Assembly (NCBI GenBank): GCA_002327445.1
Contig: DCWA01000034.1
Span: 62,001 to 126,000, forward strand
Direction: 5' to 3'
Length of the DNA: 64,000 nucleotides
DNA from: Desulfobacteraceae bacterium UBA2174
GTDB lineage: Bacteria > Desulfobacterota > Desulfobacteria > Desulfobacterales > UBA2174
In this document: piece by piece, positions 1 to 7,764 of the stretch
Layout of the letters: each line of letters begins with the position of its first letter
How positions within the stretch are numbered: the stretch's first letter is position 1
Position numbers and translations under genes: made by a program
The notes under the pieces: model-generated
Told to the model about the DNA's origin: nothing
The model's database searches: none
The model's input: the letters and a program-made list of their open reading frames with translations, nothing else

Positions 1-456
1 CTGTACGATCAGGCCGATTGGCGCCGGTTCGGTCTTTCCGGCCAGGGGTTCAGCCTCTGCGGCCCCCTCGGGGAGATTCATGACGGATCCAGCGATACCC
101 ACCGGCCCTATGGGCTCACCGGATTCGTCGGCATCCCGGCGTTGCGGCGCAACAACGGCGACGGCATGATACGGGCCATCCTCACCCAGCTTTCCCTTCT
201 GTACGGCCCTGGGGCGGCGCAGCCCCTGAACGTCTATTATCAGGATTGGGCCAGGGAAGAATTCACCGCCACGGAATATGACAAGCGGGCGGCCCACCAT
301 CATCCGGAGTTTCTGCCGCCTTCCGGCGCGACGAGCTTCTGGAATGGCGCGGTTCACTTTGCCGGCACGGAAACCGCCGACGAGTTGGGCGGCTACCTCG
401 AAGGGGCACTGTCCAGCGCGGAACGGGCGGCTTCGGCGGTCTGCCCATTCGGGTAG
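1..456 (+). CDS. Flavin-containing amine oxidase, C-terminal part (cut by window start)
   Basis: The reading frame is open from base 1 and ends with TAG at 454-456, giving the last 151 residues. The end contains HFAGTETADELGGYLEGAL followed by SAERAA, the typical C-terminal FAD-contacting segment of monoamine-oxidase-like flavoenzymes, where the conserved pattern is FAGTET...GY.EGA..SGERAA. Such enzymes oxidise amines (or related C-N bonds) to imines using FAD and O2 or another acceptor. The N-terminal Rossmann part lies outside the window, so the substrate and true length cannot be judged. The next gene is 164 bases downstream with its own ribosome binding site. Confidence 0.75.
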   Translation: MYDQADWRRFGLSGQGFSLCGPLGEIHDGSSDTHRPYGLTGFVGIPALRRNNGDGMIRAILTQLSLLYGPGAAQPLNVYYQDWAREEFTATEYDKRAAHHHPEFLPPSGATSFWNGAVHFAGTETADELGGYLEGALSSAERAASAVCPFG

Positions 457-620
457 ATCCTTTTCCCCCTTTTCGCCCCGGAACGCCTCCCGGCCTCTCC
501 AATCGGATCGCGTTGATTTGCAATCCGAAGGCGCTGTCGGTAAGCTGGAATTGCGCCTCTCGGCGGGGGCCGGGCGCCGGGGCCTCAACCACCCGAACGA
601 AGGGAAAAAGAGGAGGAGGG

Positions 621-1316
621 ATGAGAGAATCGGTCTCTACCGCGGCCGTCGCCGGCCGAATTCATGTCATCCACGGCGTTTCCGTCATGCTCGATGGCGA
701 TCTGGCCCCGTTGTACGAGGTGCCGCTGGAGGTTCTCAGACAGGCGGTCAGAGGCGCCGCCGAGCGATTCCCATCGGACTTCATGTTCGAACTCACCGCC
801 GAGGAGGTTGAAGCCCTGAAATCCCAAACTGCCACATCGCGCCGGAACAGCCCGCCGCCCCCGGTCATGGCTTTCACCGCGCCCGGGGTGGCCATGCTGT
901 CGGTCGTGATGGGGGGCCGGCGCGCCATCGGCGCCAGCATCCGGATCATGCGGGCGTTCACTCGGCTGTGCGGGAAGGCCGAATTCCTTGGGGACAGGGT
1001 TGATCGGCAAGCGGAAGCGATATTCACCGTTTTGCGCCGACTTGCGGGGACCACGGGATCGATGCCCCCGAATGCCGCCCCCACCGAAGCGGAAAAGCCG
1101 GCCGAGGCGGCATTCACCCCGGCGGCGCGGCGCCGCTGGGAGCAGCTCACCCCGGGCCTTCAGGCCATGCTGCTGGCCAACGTCTGGTGCGCCAACTGCC
1201 GGTCGGTCATCCAAATGGAACCCACCTCCGGTCGGGTCGAAAAAGGGCAGCTCGTGCTGCGCGGTATCTGCGGCGCCTGCGGCAATCCGGTGGCCCGGGT
1301 GATCGAACGCGCGTGA
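621..1316 (+). CDS. ORF6N-domain DNA-binding protein with C-terminal zinc ribbon
   Basis: 231 residues. The start at 621 follows AGGAGG at 611-616. Residues about 12-100 match the ORF6N fold (VMLDGDLAPLYEV, then RFPSDFMFELT), a domain common in phage antirepressor-like and chromosomal DNA-binding proteins. A Pro/Ala-rich linker follows. The last 45 residues hold two Cys-x-x-Cys pairs (CANC, CGAC), likely one zinc-ribbon site. No phage genes surround it, so it is probably a stand-alone chromosomal regulator, but the target is unknown. The domain call is firm; the regulatory role is inference. Confidence 0.7.
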   Translation: MRESVSTAAVAGRIHVIHGVSVMLDGDLAPLYEVPLEVLRQAVRGAAERFPSDFMFELTAEEVEALKSQTATSRRNSPPPPVMAFTAPGVAMLSVVMGGRRAIGASIRIMRAFTRLCGKAEFLGDRVDRQAEAIFTVLRRLAGTTGSMPPNAAPTEAEKPAEAAFTPAARRRWEQLTPGLQAMLLANVWCANCRSVIQMEPTSGRVEKGQLVLRGICGACGNPVARVIERA

Positions 1317-1411
1317 AAAGCTGTGGGGGTGTCCATTCCCCGAGACGGTGAGGTGGCGTTTTTCCGCGGTCGAACCGGCGCAGGACTCCGACAGGGTCCA
1401 AGGAGGGGAAT

Positions 1412-2422
1412 ATGCAAGAGATCGGGGAAAAAGGCGGTGCCACATTCCAGGGCATCAAGCTGCTTCTGTGTGAAAACCCGTTGCCGCCCATCGAGGAGGC
1501 GATTGCCGCCGCCCGGGAGGAGGTGGCACGGAGCAACTACTACACCGAGCCGTATTCCGAACCGTTGCGGCGGCTGCTTGCGGAACGGATCGGCGTGCCC
1601 GAACGGCTGATTCACATCAATGCGGGTTCCGAACTCATCCTGCGGCAGCTGTTCGACCGTTTTGGCGGGTGTGCGCACCTGCTGACACCGACCTACGTGC
1701 TCTTTCCCGAGATCGCCCGGCACTACACGGAGACCCGCCTGCCGCCGGAGAAGGATTTCGCCTTCGACCTGAGCCGACTGGTGATTCCGGAAGGCACCAC
1801 CATCGTGGTGATCGTCAACCCGAACAATCCCAACGGCGGAATCTTCGACATGGCCCCTCTGCCGGACCTGCTGCGGCGTCATCCGGGGACGCAATTTCTC
1901 GTGGATGAAGCCTTTATCGGGCTGGCCGGGCAGACGGTGGCCCATCTCGTCCCCGAATATCCAAACCTGATGGTGACCCGCACCCTGTCCAAGGCCCACA
2001 GCCTGGCGGGGTTTCGCGTCGGCTACGGCATATTTCCGCAATCCGTCGCGGACGACCTCAACGGGCACAACGACGCCTATCCCCTCGCCCGCCCCAGCCA
2101 GGCCGCGGCCGTCGCCACCCTGGTACACGAGGACCGGGTCCATGATCGTGCCGCGCGGCTGCACACCTGGGCCGAGGCCCTCGCGGCGGACCTGCGGGCT
2201 CTGGGCGTCCGGACCTATCCGAGCCGGACCTATTTTTTTCTCGCCGATTTCGCGCCTCACCATGCGGCGCGGATCGCCGACGGGCTCCGCAGCCGCGGCA
2301 TCCTGATCAAGCCGTTGAACGACCCGGTTCTCGGCCCCGGGTTCATGCGCATCACCACGGCGCAGCCCGAAGACAATCGGCGCTTCGTGAACGCCTTGAA
2401 GGAAGTGATGGCCGCCGCGTAA
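1412..2422 (+). CDS. HisC-like class I/II aminotransferase
   Basis: 336 residues, slightly short for HisC (about 350). The start ATG has AGGAGGGG six bases upstream. Fold type I PLP landmarks are present in order: the small-domain lead-in LLLCENPLPP, NPNNPNGG (cofactor phosphate and ring contacts), VDEAF (Asp to the pyridine nitrogen) and TLSKAHSLAGFRVGYG (Schiff-base lysine). The closest family is histidinol-phosphate aminotransferase, which moves an amino group between glutamate and imidazole-acetol phosphate. It stands alone with no his genes nearby, so an amino-acid transaminase of other specificity (for example aromatic) is equally possible. Confidence 0.75.
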   Translation: MQEIGEKGGATFQGIKLLLCENPLPPIEEAIAAAREEVARSNYYTEPYSEPLRRLLAERIGVPERLIHINAGSELILRQLFDRFGGCAHLLTPTYVLFPEIARHYTETRLPPEKDFAFDLSRLVIPEGTTIVVIVNPNNPNGGIFDMAPLPDLLRRHPGTQFLVDEAFIGLAGQTVAHLVPEYPNLMVTRTLSKAHSLAGFRVGYGIFPQSVADDLNGHNDAYPLARPSQAAAVATLVHEDRVHDRAARLHTWAEALAADLRALGVRTYPSRTYFFLADFAPHHAARIADGLRSRGILIKPLNDPVLGPGFMRITTAQPEDNRRFVNALKEVMAAA

Positions 2423-2608
2423 GGAGGCCCGTTTGCCGGGCATTCCGAACGCAGTGGGCGCCGCCGAGGAGAAAGGCGGGAAGCGGCGGGAGGCGCAAAA
2501 GGGATATCCCGCCCTCGCGCGGATGAGCCCTGCCGGCCACGGCGGGTTGAGAAGGCATCCCTCCGGCGACCGCCCCATGCGCGGCCAGACCGGATCCGTT
2601 CGCACCGT

Positions 2609-2650
2609 CGTTACATAACGCTACAAATCGTTACCTGTTTTCAGGTAACG
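2609..2650. repeat. Two adjacent palindromes upstream of hsp20
   Basis: In the 459-base gap between the aminotransferase and hsp20 there is a palindrome at 2609-2620 (arms CGTTA/TAACG around CA). It is followed by a perfect 9-bp inverted repeat at 2629-2650 (CGTTACCTG, TTTT loop, CAGGTAACG). Both share the CGTTA half. No T tract follows, so an operator or processed RNA hairpin is more likely than a terminator. A repeated ACCGGT and a purine-poor stretch fill the rest of the gap up to the promoter at 2792; nothing coding was seen. Confidence 0.5.
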
Positions 2651-2791
2651 CCCTTTCAAGCCGGTACCGGTCAGCACCGGTAGGTGCGCGATATTCGCGC
2701 TCGCGCTGCGTCAATTCATTTATGCCCTGTTATCAAAGGGTTATTCTGCTCATTGAAGCGGTCTGCGGCAATGGAGAAATTGCGTCGCCCG

Positions 2792-2807
2792 TGGCATGGA
2801 TATTGCT
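2792..2807 (+). promoter_or_regulatory. Sigma-54-type promoter of hsp20
   Basis: TGGCAT-N5-TTGCT with exactly ten bases between the GG and GC doublets, as required for RpoN promoters (consensus TGGCAC-N5-TTGCA). Transcription would start near 2819, about 60 bases before the hsp20 start. A sigma-54 activator is encoded elsewhere in the window (35883), but no link between them is shown. Confidence 0.65.
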
Positions 2808-2881
2808 GGCCTCGATTTGTGGCTTAAGGCTTCATCGTTTCAGCCCGGGGAGGGCAGGTGTCTAAAAAGGAGGGACGCGTC

Positions 2882-3325
2882 ATGGAACTGGTACCGTGGA
2901 GACCGCTGGGAGAACTGAGTACATTTCGTAGGGAAATGGACAAGTTGTGGGACAATTTCTTTGGTGAGAGGTTCCCGGAAAAGGCCTTTGGCGAAGAATG
3001 GTATCCTTCGGTGGATATTTCAGAGACCGAAAAGGACCTGTTCATCACCGCCGAATTGCCGGGACTGGAGGCCAAGGATGTCAACGTGAGCTTGTCCGGC
3101 GACCTGCTGGTCATCAAGGGCGAAAAGAAAAAGGAAAAGGAGGAAAAGGACGAGCATCATCATTATGTGGAAAGATACTCCGGATCGTTTCAGCGCTCCT
3201 TGAGACTTCCGGTCGATGTCCAGTTCGACAAAGTGGAGGCCACCTTCCAGAAAGGGGTGCTGAAGATCAGCCTGCCCAAGGCGGAGGAAGCCAGAAAGAA
3301 GTCCATCGAGATCAAGGTCAAATGA
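2882..3325 (+). CDS. Small heat shock protein, Hsp20/alpha-crystallin family
   Basis: 147 residues, the normal size for a bacterial sHSP. The start ATG has AAGGAGG eight bases upstream (2867-2873). The N-terminal arm (WRPLGELSTFRREMDKLWD) is followed by the alpha-crystallin domain from about residue 41 (YPSVDISETEKDLFITAELPG) to the strand GVLKISLPKA. A charged Lys/Glu loop with HHH lies in the middle. The conserved IXI tail motif is reduced to KSIEIKVK. It is an ATP-independent holdase that keeps unfolding cytoplasmic proteins soluble. It appears monocistronic with a sigma-54-type promoter; no CIRCE element was seen. Confidence 0.9.
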   Translation: MELVPWRPLGELSTFRREMDKLWDNFFGERFPEKAFGEEWYPSVDISETEKDLFITAELPGLEAKDVNVSLSGDLLVIKGEKKKEKEEKDEHHHYVERYSGSFQRSLRLPVDVQFDKVEATFQKGVLKISLPKAEEARKKSIEIKVK

Positions 3326-3432
3326 CCTGTCACCCCCTCCCCGGGGGATTCGCAACTGTATGAAAACAAAGAGTGAAAAGCGGTTTTGTTCCGGCGTGAA
3401 AGGCGCCCCGGGCGGCCAAGACCGCCATCGTG

Positions 3433-4164
3433 ATGGAAAACACGTTCTGGACAGCTTTTGGCGCCAGTCTCATGGCCGCCCTGGTCACCTCGATCGGGAT
3501 CTATGTCATTCGACATTTTGAGCGATGGGGGCGGAACAACAGTATCTATTTCGTCTGCTTCGCCGCCGGCGTGCTCATTTCCGTCTCATTCCTGCATATC
3601 ATTCCCAAATCTTTTGCCATGAATGCCGATGGGCCTTTCTATCTTTTCGCGGGCTATCTCAGCCTCCACCTGTTCAACCGGTTCATCAACGCCTTCGTCT
3701 GCGACAAGCGCACAAAGGAGGACTACGCCATCGGGCTCATCCCCATGCTGGGGATCGGATTTCATTCCTTCATCGACGGATTCATCTACTCCATCACCTT
3801 CACGGTGAGCGCCTTTACCGGGGTGCTGGCTGCCACCGGCATGGTGCTTCACGAATTTCCGGAAGGCATCATCACGTATCTGCTGCTCGTGCGGGCCGGG
3901 TTCCGTGAAAGATCCGCCCTTCTGCTGGCCTTCCTGGCCGCCGCCGTCACAACCCCAATGGGCATGCTGGTATCGTATCCGTACATCGCTGAAATCGACA
4001 CTCCGTTTCTGGGTGGATTGCTGGCCTTTTCGGCAGGCGCACTGGTTTATGTGGGGGCCACGCACCTGCTGCCCCAGGCCGAGGCTGAAAATAGAAGGTA
4101 CAGCCTCTTGGCTTTGGCGGCCGGGATTCTTGTCGCCGTAGTCGTTGTCCTGTCGAAGGCATAA
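3433..4164 (+). CDS. ZIP-family divalent metal transporter
   Basis: 243 residues with about eight hydrophobic segments. Two signature helices are present: IGFHSFIDGFIYS (TM4) and MVLHEFPEGIITYLLL (TM5), whose His/Asp/Glu residues form the binuclear metal site of ZIP proteins. The family moves Zn2+ or other divalent cations into the cytoplasm. ATG at 3433 is preceded directly by an in-frame GTG (3430); neither has a strong ribosome binding site. It lies 107 bases after hsp20. Confidence 0.85.
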   Translation: MENTFWTAFGASLMAALVTSIGIYVIRHFERWGRNNSIYFVCFAAGVLISVSFLHIIPKSFAMNADGPFYLFAGYLSLHLFNRFINAFVCDKRTKEDYAIGLIPMLGIGFHSFIDGFIYSITFTVSAFTGVLAATGMVLHEFPEGIITYLLLVRAGFRERSALLLAFLAAAVTTPMGMLVSYPYIAEIDTPFLGGLLAFSAGALVYVGATHLLPQAEAENRRYSLLALAAGILVAVVVVLSKA

Positions 4165-4263
4165 CCGCTCATCGAGAACGGCGCCGCCCGTGGGCGGCCG
4201 GTAACCGATCGGACCCCGGACGTGGCGGATCGTCGAGGGGTAACCATGAAAGGAGCATTTGCC

Positions 4264-4539
4264 ATGGTATCGGAAAAAATCAGGCCGAAAAAAATTCAAA
4301 AGAAGATCGAAAAATTATTTCAATTGGCGGAATTGGATTTGGATCAGATCGAAGACATGAGCCTGATTGAAAAAAGGTTGTATGAATGTTATTTCGACAC
4401 CATCATTGAAGCTTGCGACCGGTACGATGATCATCTGTCGAGCTGGCATGACTATATCAAAGAGAACATCATCCCCGATGTCAAAAGAATCATGGAAGAA
4501 TTGAAAGAGGAAATACTGGTGGAACTGAGGTCGGAATGA
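4264..4539 (+). CDS. Small charged alpha-helical protein of unknown function
   Basis: 91 residues, highly charged and without Cys, signal peptide or membrane segment. It looks like a helical bundle (KKIQKKIEKLFQLAELDL, then YFDTIIEACDRYDDHLSSW). The start ATG has AGGAG eight bases upstream at 4251-4255; an upstream in-frame ATG (4246) is less likely. Base composition differs from neighbours: two full 60-base lines inside the gene (4321-4440) contain 25 and 26 G+C, against about 39 of 60 in a sampled purL line. It precedes a MinD-like ATPase by 108 bases and may act with it. No family recognised. Confidence 0.6.
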   Translation: MVSEKIRPKKIQKKIEKLFQLAELDLDQIEDMSLIEKRLYECYFDTIIEACDRYDDHLSSWHDYIKENIIPDVKRIMEELKEEILVELRSE

Positions 4540-4647
4540 TGTTCGCCAAGTCCGGGATATGGTTGAAAACGATTTCAATGGCACACTCGATACGCATGGC
4601 GGGCACGGCGCAGGTATGAACGTTTGGCGGACGAGGAGGGCGGGAGA

Positions 4648-5430
4648 ATGAAAACCGTTTCGATCATTTCTTCCAAGGGGGGTGTCGGGAAAACAATGAT
4701 CAGCGTTTCATTGATCGATTACGTCGCCCGGCGAGGCAAGAAGGTGGTGGCCGTGGATGCGGACGTGAATGCTCCGAATCTTGCCAAGTGGTTCGATAAC
4801 ATAACGAATTGGGACACCGAGGAAGATATCAAGATTTTCCCCCTGCCCCGAAAATATGAAAAGTGCAAGGACATCAAAATCCTCTGCGATGGGAAGGTGC
4901 TCCCCGTGGAATACGAGAAAAGGGGCAGTGCGTTCTTGGTCAAGGGATACACGCCTTCCTTCGGCGATTACGAAATCGATTTCGTTTACGGGGACATATT
5001 CCAAGGCCAGACAGGATCGGGAAAAGTCGTGGAAGGGACTTTGAAACTTTCCGAAAATGGAGACTATGATTTAAGGGTGATAGATACCGCCCCTGGCACC
5101 GGCTATCCGGTGCTGACAGCGATCAACCATTCGGATTACGTCATCGCCGTGACTGAACCGACCCAGTTGGGCTCCCAGGATCTGATCAAACTCATCGGCG
5201 TGATCGGCGACCGGGACTATGGTGTTTTTGTGAACAAGGCCGGTTATAATGATGAAGTATTGCATCAAATCAAAGAGTTTTCCGGCGACCGGTATCTGGG
5301 GTCCCTGGATTACGACCCGAGCATCCTGTCGTCTCTGGAGCAGCACGTACCCCCGCTCTCAAATATGAGGAACGGCGATCTCGAGAATTTCCTGGAGCTG
5401 GTCTTGAAAAGAATCCTTCCGGAGGATTGA
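4648..5430 (+). CDS. MinD/ParA-superfamily P-loop ATPase
   Basis: 260 residues. The start ATG has AGGAGGG seven bases upstream. The deviant Walker A motif SSKGGVGKT (residues 8-16) and VDADVNAPN are those of the SIMIBI class. DTAPGTGYPV is the Walker B/switch region and VTEPTQLGSQD follows. The architecture matches the MinD-superfamily ATPases that carry an inserted ferredoxin domain (as in iron-sulfur or cofactor-loading proteins). Here the insert region (about residues 55-125) has only two cysteines (KCKDIKILCD), so the clusters are apparently lost. Composition is AT-richer than the neighbouring genes. Role unknown; the small protein before it is the obvious partner candidate. Confidence 0.75.
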   Translation: MKTVSIISSKGGVGKTMISVSLIDYVARRGKKVVAVDADVNAPNLAKWFDNITNWDTEEDIKIFPLPRKYEKCKDIKILCDGKVLPVEYEKRGSAFLVKGYTPSFGDYEIDFVYGDIFQGQTGSGKVVEGTLKLSENGDYDLRVIDTAPGTGYPVLTAINHSDYVIAVTEPTQLGSQDLIKLIGVIGDRDYGVFVNKAGYNDEVLHQIKEFSGDRYLGSLDYDPSILSSLEQHVPPLSNMRNGDLENFLELVLKRILPED

Positions 5431-5497
5431 GGAACGCATCCCCACCGCGATACGCCTTCGGCAAAAACGCCTCCCTTGGCCCTGTGGCGGCGCTTCA

Positions 5498-5516
5498 CGG
5501 CCCGGATCCCGGGCCG
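5498..5516. repeat. GC-rich perfect hairpin after the MinD-like gene
   Basis: An 8-bp perfect inverted repeat, CGGCCCGG / CCGGGCCG, with a 3-base loop, 68 bases after the ATPase stop. There is no T tract, so it is at best a weak terminator or transcript-end hairpin. The remaining 5431-5637 shows no credible gene. Confidence 0.4.
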
Positions 5517-5637
5517 GTCCATTCCTGCTGCGGCGCCCCGCCATCAAGCATGCGATGGGCGCCGGGGATCTCCGACGCCGGCTTGAGATGCTTGCCCTCC
5601 ACCGGCCGGGCATGGTAAGCACAGCGCCGGTTTCCCA

Positions 5638-5665
5638 AATTTCGGACCACCAATTTCGGACCAAG
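5638..5665. repeat. 14-bp tandem repeat upstream of small membrane ORF
   Basis: AATTTCGGACCA occurs twice in tandem (5638-5649 and 5652-5663; unit 14 bases). It ends immediately at the ribosome binding site of the small membrane protein at 5676. It could be an operator or a replication-slippage duplication. Confidence 0.5.
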
Positions 5666-5675
5666 GAGCGGATGG

Positions 5676-5846
5676 ATGGATGTCTCCCCCACCGCCGTGC
5701 CAGGATTCGGCGCACGGCTTCAATGGTATCTGCTCAAGCTGCCGCTGACCGTGGCCCTGATCCTCGTCGGATTCCTCTTCGAGGCGATGATTTCCTGGCC
5801 ATTTGCCCTTCTCTGTTGGCTGCACACCCGCCGCAGCGCGCGCTGA
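5676..5846 (+). CDS. Small single-span membrane protein, hypothetical
   Basis: A 56-residue frame starting at ATG 5676 with AAGGAG seven bases upstream (5663-5668) and ending TGA at 5844-5846. The middle is one long hydrophobic stretch (LPLTVALILVGFLFEAMISW, residues about 23-42) followed by a second apolar run. The tail is basic (HTRRSAR), which suggests an inner-membrane protein with a cytoplasmic C terminus. It ends 16 bases before the DMT exporter and may be cotranscribed with it. No family is recognised. The good ribosome binding site and the hydrophobic pattern are the evidence; it could be chance. Confidence 0.45.
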   Translation: MDVSPTAVPGFGARLQWYLLKLPLTVALILVGFLFEAMISWPFALLCWLHTRRSAR

Positions 5847-5862
5847 TGGGACCTGATCGTCC

Positions 5863-6738
5863 ATGTGGACCTACCTGAAGCTGTTTCTCACCGCCGTTTT
5901 CTGGGGCGGCACCTTCATCGCCGGGCGCATCGTGGCGGCTGTGGTGAGCCCTTTTTCGGCTGCTTTCCTGCGGTTCGCCATCGCCGGCGCCTGCCTGTTG
6001 GCCATCACCCTGGCCCGGGAAAAACGGCTGCCCGCCCTGACCGGGCGGCAGGCGGGGGGGGTGGCGCTCCTCGGGTTCACCGGTATTTTCGCCTACAACG
6101 GTTTCTTCTTCGCGGGGCTGGGCACCATCGATGCCAGCCGGGCGTCGCTGATCATCGCCTGCAATCCCGTGCTCATCACCGTCCTGTCCGCCTGGATTTT
6201 CGGAGAGCGCCTCGGCCCGCTGCGCTTGACCGGCACCCTGATATCGGTCGCCGGGGCCATGGTGGTGGTCACCCGTGGGGAACCGTCCCGGATCTGGGAA
6301 GGCGGCATCGGTTCCGGCGAGATGATGATCTTCGGCTGCGTGGCCAGTTGGGTGGCCTACTCGCTGATCGGCAAGGTGCTGCTCAAAGGGCTTTCCCCGC
6401 TGACGACGGTCACCTATGCCGCGCTGAGCGGAATGCTGATGCTGTTGCCGGCCGCCTTGGTCGCTGGACTGCCGGCCGACCTGGCCGCTTGCCGGTGGCA
6501 GGACTGGATCAGCCTCGCCTACCTGGGCATTCTAGGTACGGTTGTGGGATTTGTTTGGTATTATCAAGGAATTATGCGTATCGGTGCCGGTCCGGCGAGC
6601 CTGTTTATCAACTTCGTGCCCGTCAGCGCCATCGTGATGGCCTACCTGATTCTCGATGAACCGGTGACGGCGTTCTTGCTGACCGGAGCGGCCCTGGTCG
6701 GCACCGGGGTCTATCTCACCTGCCGCCCGACGGGCTGA
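5863..6738 (+). CDS. DMT-superfamily (EamA) transporter
   Basis: 291 residues with about ten transmembrane helices in two EamA repeats (residues about 5-140 and 150-288). Family features include the opening FWGGTFIAGRIV, the end of repeat one (LTGTLISVAGAMVVVTRG) and the C-terminal LTGAALVGTGVYL. DMT proteins export metabolites or amino acids by proton exchange; the substrate cannot be read from sequence. The start ATG lies 16 bases after the small membrane ORF. Confidence 0.85.
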   Translation: MWTYLKLFLTAVFWGGTFIAGRIVAAVVSPFSAAFLRFAIAGACLLAITLAREKRLPALTGRQAGGVALLGFTGIFAYNGFFFAGLGTIDASRASLIIACNPVLITVLSAWIFGERLGPLRLTGTLISVAGAMVVVTRGEPSRIWEGGIGSGEMMIFGCVASWVAYSLIGKVLLKGLSPLTTVTYAALSGMLMLLPAALVAGLPADLAACRWQDWISLAYLGILGTVVGFVWYYQGIMRIGAGPASLFINFVPVSAIVMAYLILDEPVTAFLLTGAALVGTGVYLTCRPTG

Positions 6739-6888
6739 AGCCGCCGTCCATGGGCCCCATCGGCGCCGTTTCACCTTGACACGCTGCAAGCCAGCCGATA
6801 CCTTCTTTTCAATATGATGATCAGCCTGGCCTTCGGCGGGATGGGGATGATTCCGGAGGGCCGGTTGCCCAATGAAATGGTCTGCACC

Positions 6889-7764
6889 ATGAAAATCGGA
6901 CGCAACGACCCGTGCCCCTGCGGCAGCGGGTTGAAATACAAAAATTGTTGCCTGGGCAAAAGGAAGCCCGTCACCGGATCGGGTTTGAAGGAAGACTACT
7001 TCCGGCGGCACGGCATCCGGCTGAAAAATGCCGAAGATGTGGAGAAGATCCGCCGGTCCGGGCGCCTGACCGTGGACATTCTCGAAATGGTGGCCCGAGC
7101 GCTGCACCCGGGAATGACCACCGACGAGATCAACACCCTAGTCCATGAACACACCATCGCCAACGGCGCCATTCCCGCGCCATTGAACTACCGCGGTTTT
7201 CCCAAGAGCGTCTGCGTATCGGTCAACGACGAGATCTGCCACGGCATCCCCGGGGACCGGGTGCTGGAATCGGGCGATATCGTCAATGTGGATGTCACCT
7301 CGATTCTCGACGGCTACTACGCCGATGCCAACCGGACCTTCTTTGTCGGCGAACCGGGTGCCGATGCCCGCAAGATCGTGGCGGTGGCGGGGGAATGCCT
7401 GCGCCGGGGCATCGAAATGGTCAAGCCGGGGAACACCACGGGAGACATCGGCTGGGCGATTCAAAGCTACGCCGAGTCCCAGAGGTGCAGCGTGGTGCGG
7501 GAATTCGTCGGCCACGGGGTCGGCTTCGAATTTCACGAGCCTCCCCAGATCCTGCACTACGGCCGTCGCGGCACCGGCATTGCCCTGGTTCCGGGGATGG
7601 TCTTCACCATCGAGCCGATGATCAACCTCGGCCGGCGGGGGCTTTACATTCTGGACAACCACTGGACTGCCGTCACCGAGGACGGCAGCCTTTCGGCCCA
7701 GTTCGAGCAGACCTGCCTGGTGACGCCGGAGGGCATCGAGGTGCTGACGCCGTATCCCTTATGA
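6889..7764 (+). CDS. map: Type I methionine aminopeptidase with N-terminal SEC-C zinc motif
   Basis: 291 residues from ATG 6889. The N terminus IGRNDPCPCGSGLKYKNCC is a SEC-C zinc-binding motif. The pita-bread catalytic domain follows, with metal ligands in VNVDVTSILDGYYADANRTF (two Asp), VGHGVGFEFHEPP (His), FTIEPMI (Glu) and the late SLSAQFEQT (Glu). It removes initiator Met from nascent proteins; SEC-C versions are a known MetAP subtype thought to aid ribosome contact. An in-frame TTG at 6865 has GGAGGG four bases upstream and ATG 6877 is also possible, so the start is uncertain. The 3' end overlaps the next gene by four bases. Confidence 0.9.
   Translation: MKIGRNDPCPCGSGLKYKNCCLGKRKPVTGSGLKEDYFRRHGIRLKNAEDVEKIRRSGRLTVDILEMVARALHPGMTTDEINTLVHEHTIANGAIPAPLNYRGFPKSVCVSVNDEICHGIPGDRVLESGDIVNVDVTSILDGYYADANRTFFVGEPGADARKIVAVAGECLRRGIEMVKPGNTTGDIGWAIQSYAESQRCSVVREFVGHGVGFEFHEPPQILHYGRRGTGIALVPGMVFTIEPMINLGRRGLYILDNHWTAVTEDGSLSAQFEQTCLVTPEGIEVLTPYPL

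Noticed and set aside
2651..2881. CIRCE element for hsp20
   Set aside because: No TTAGCACTC-N9-GAGTGCTAA or near match was found.
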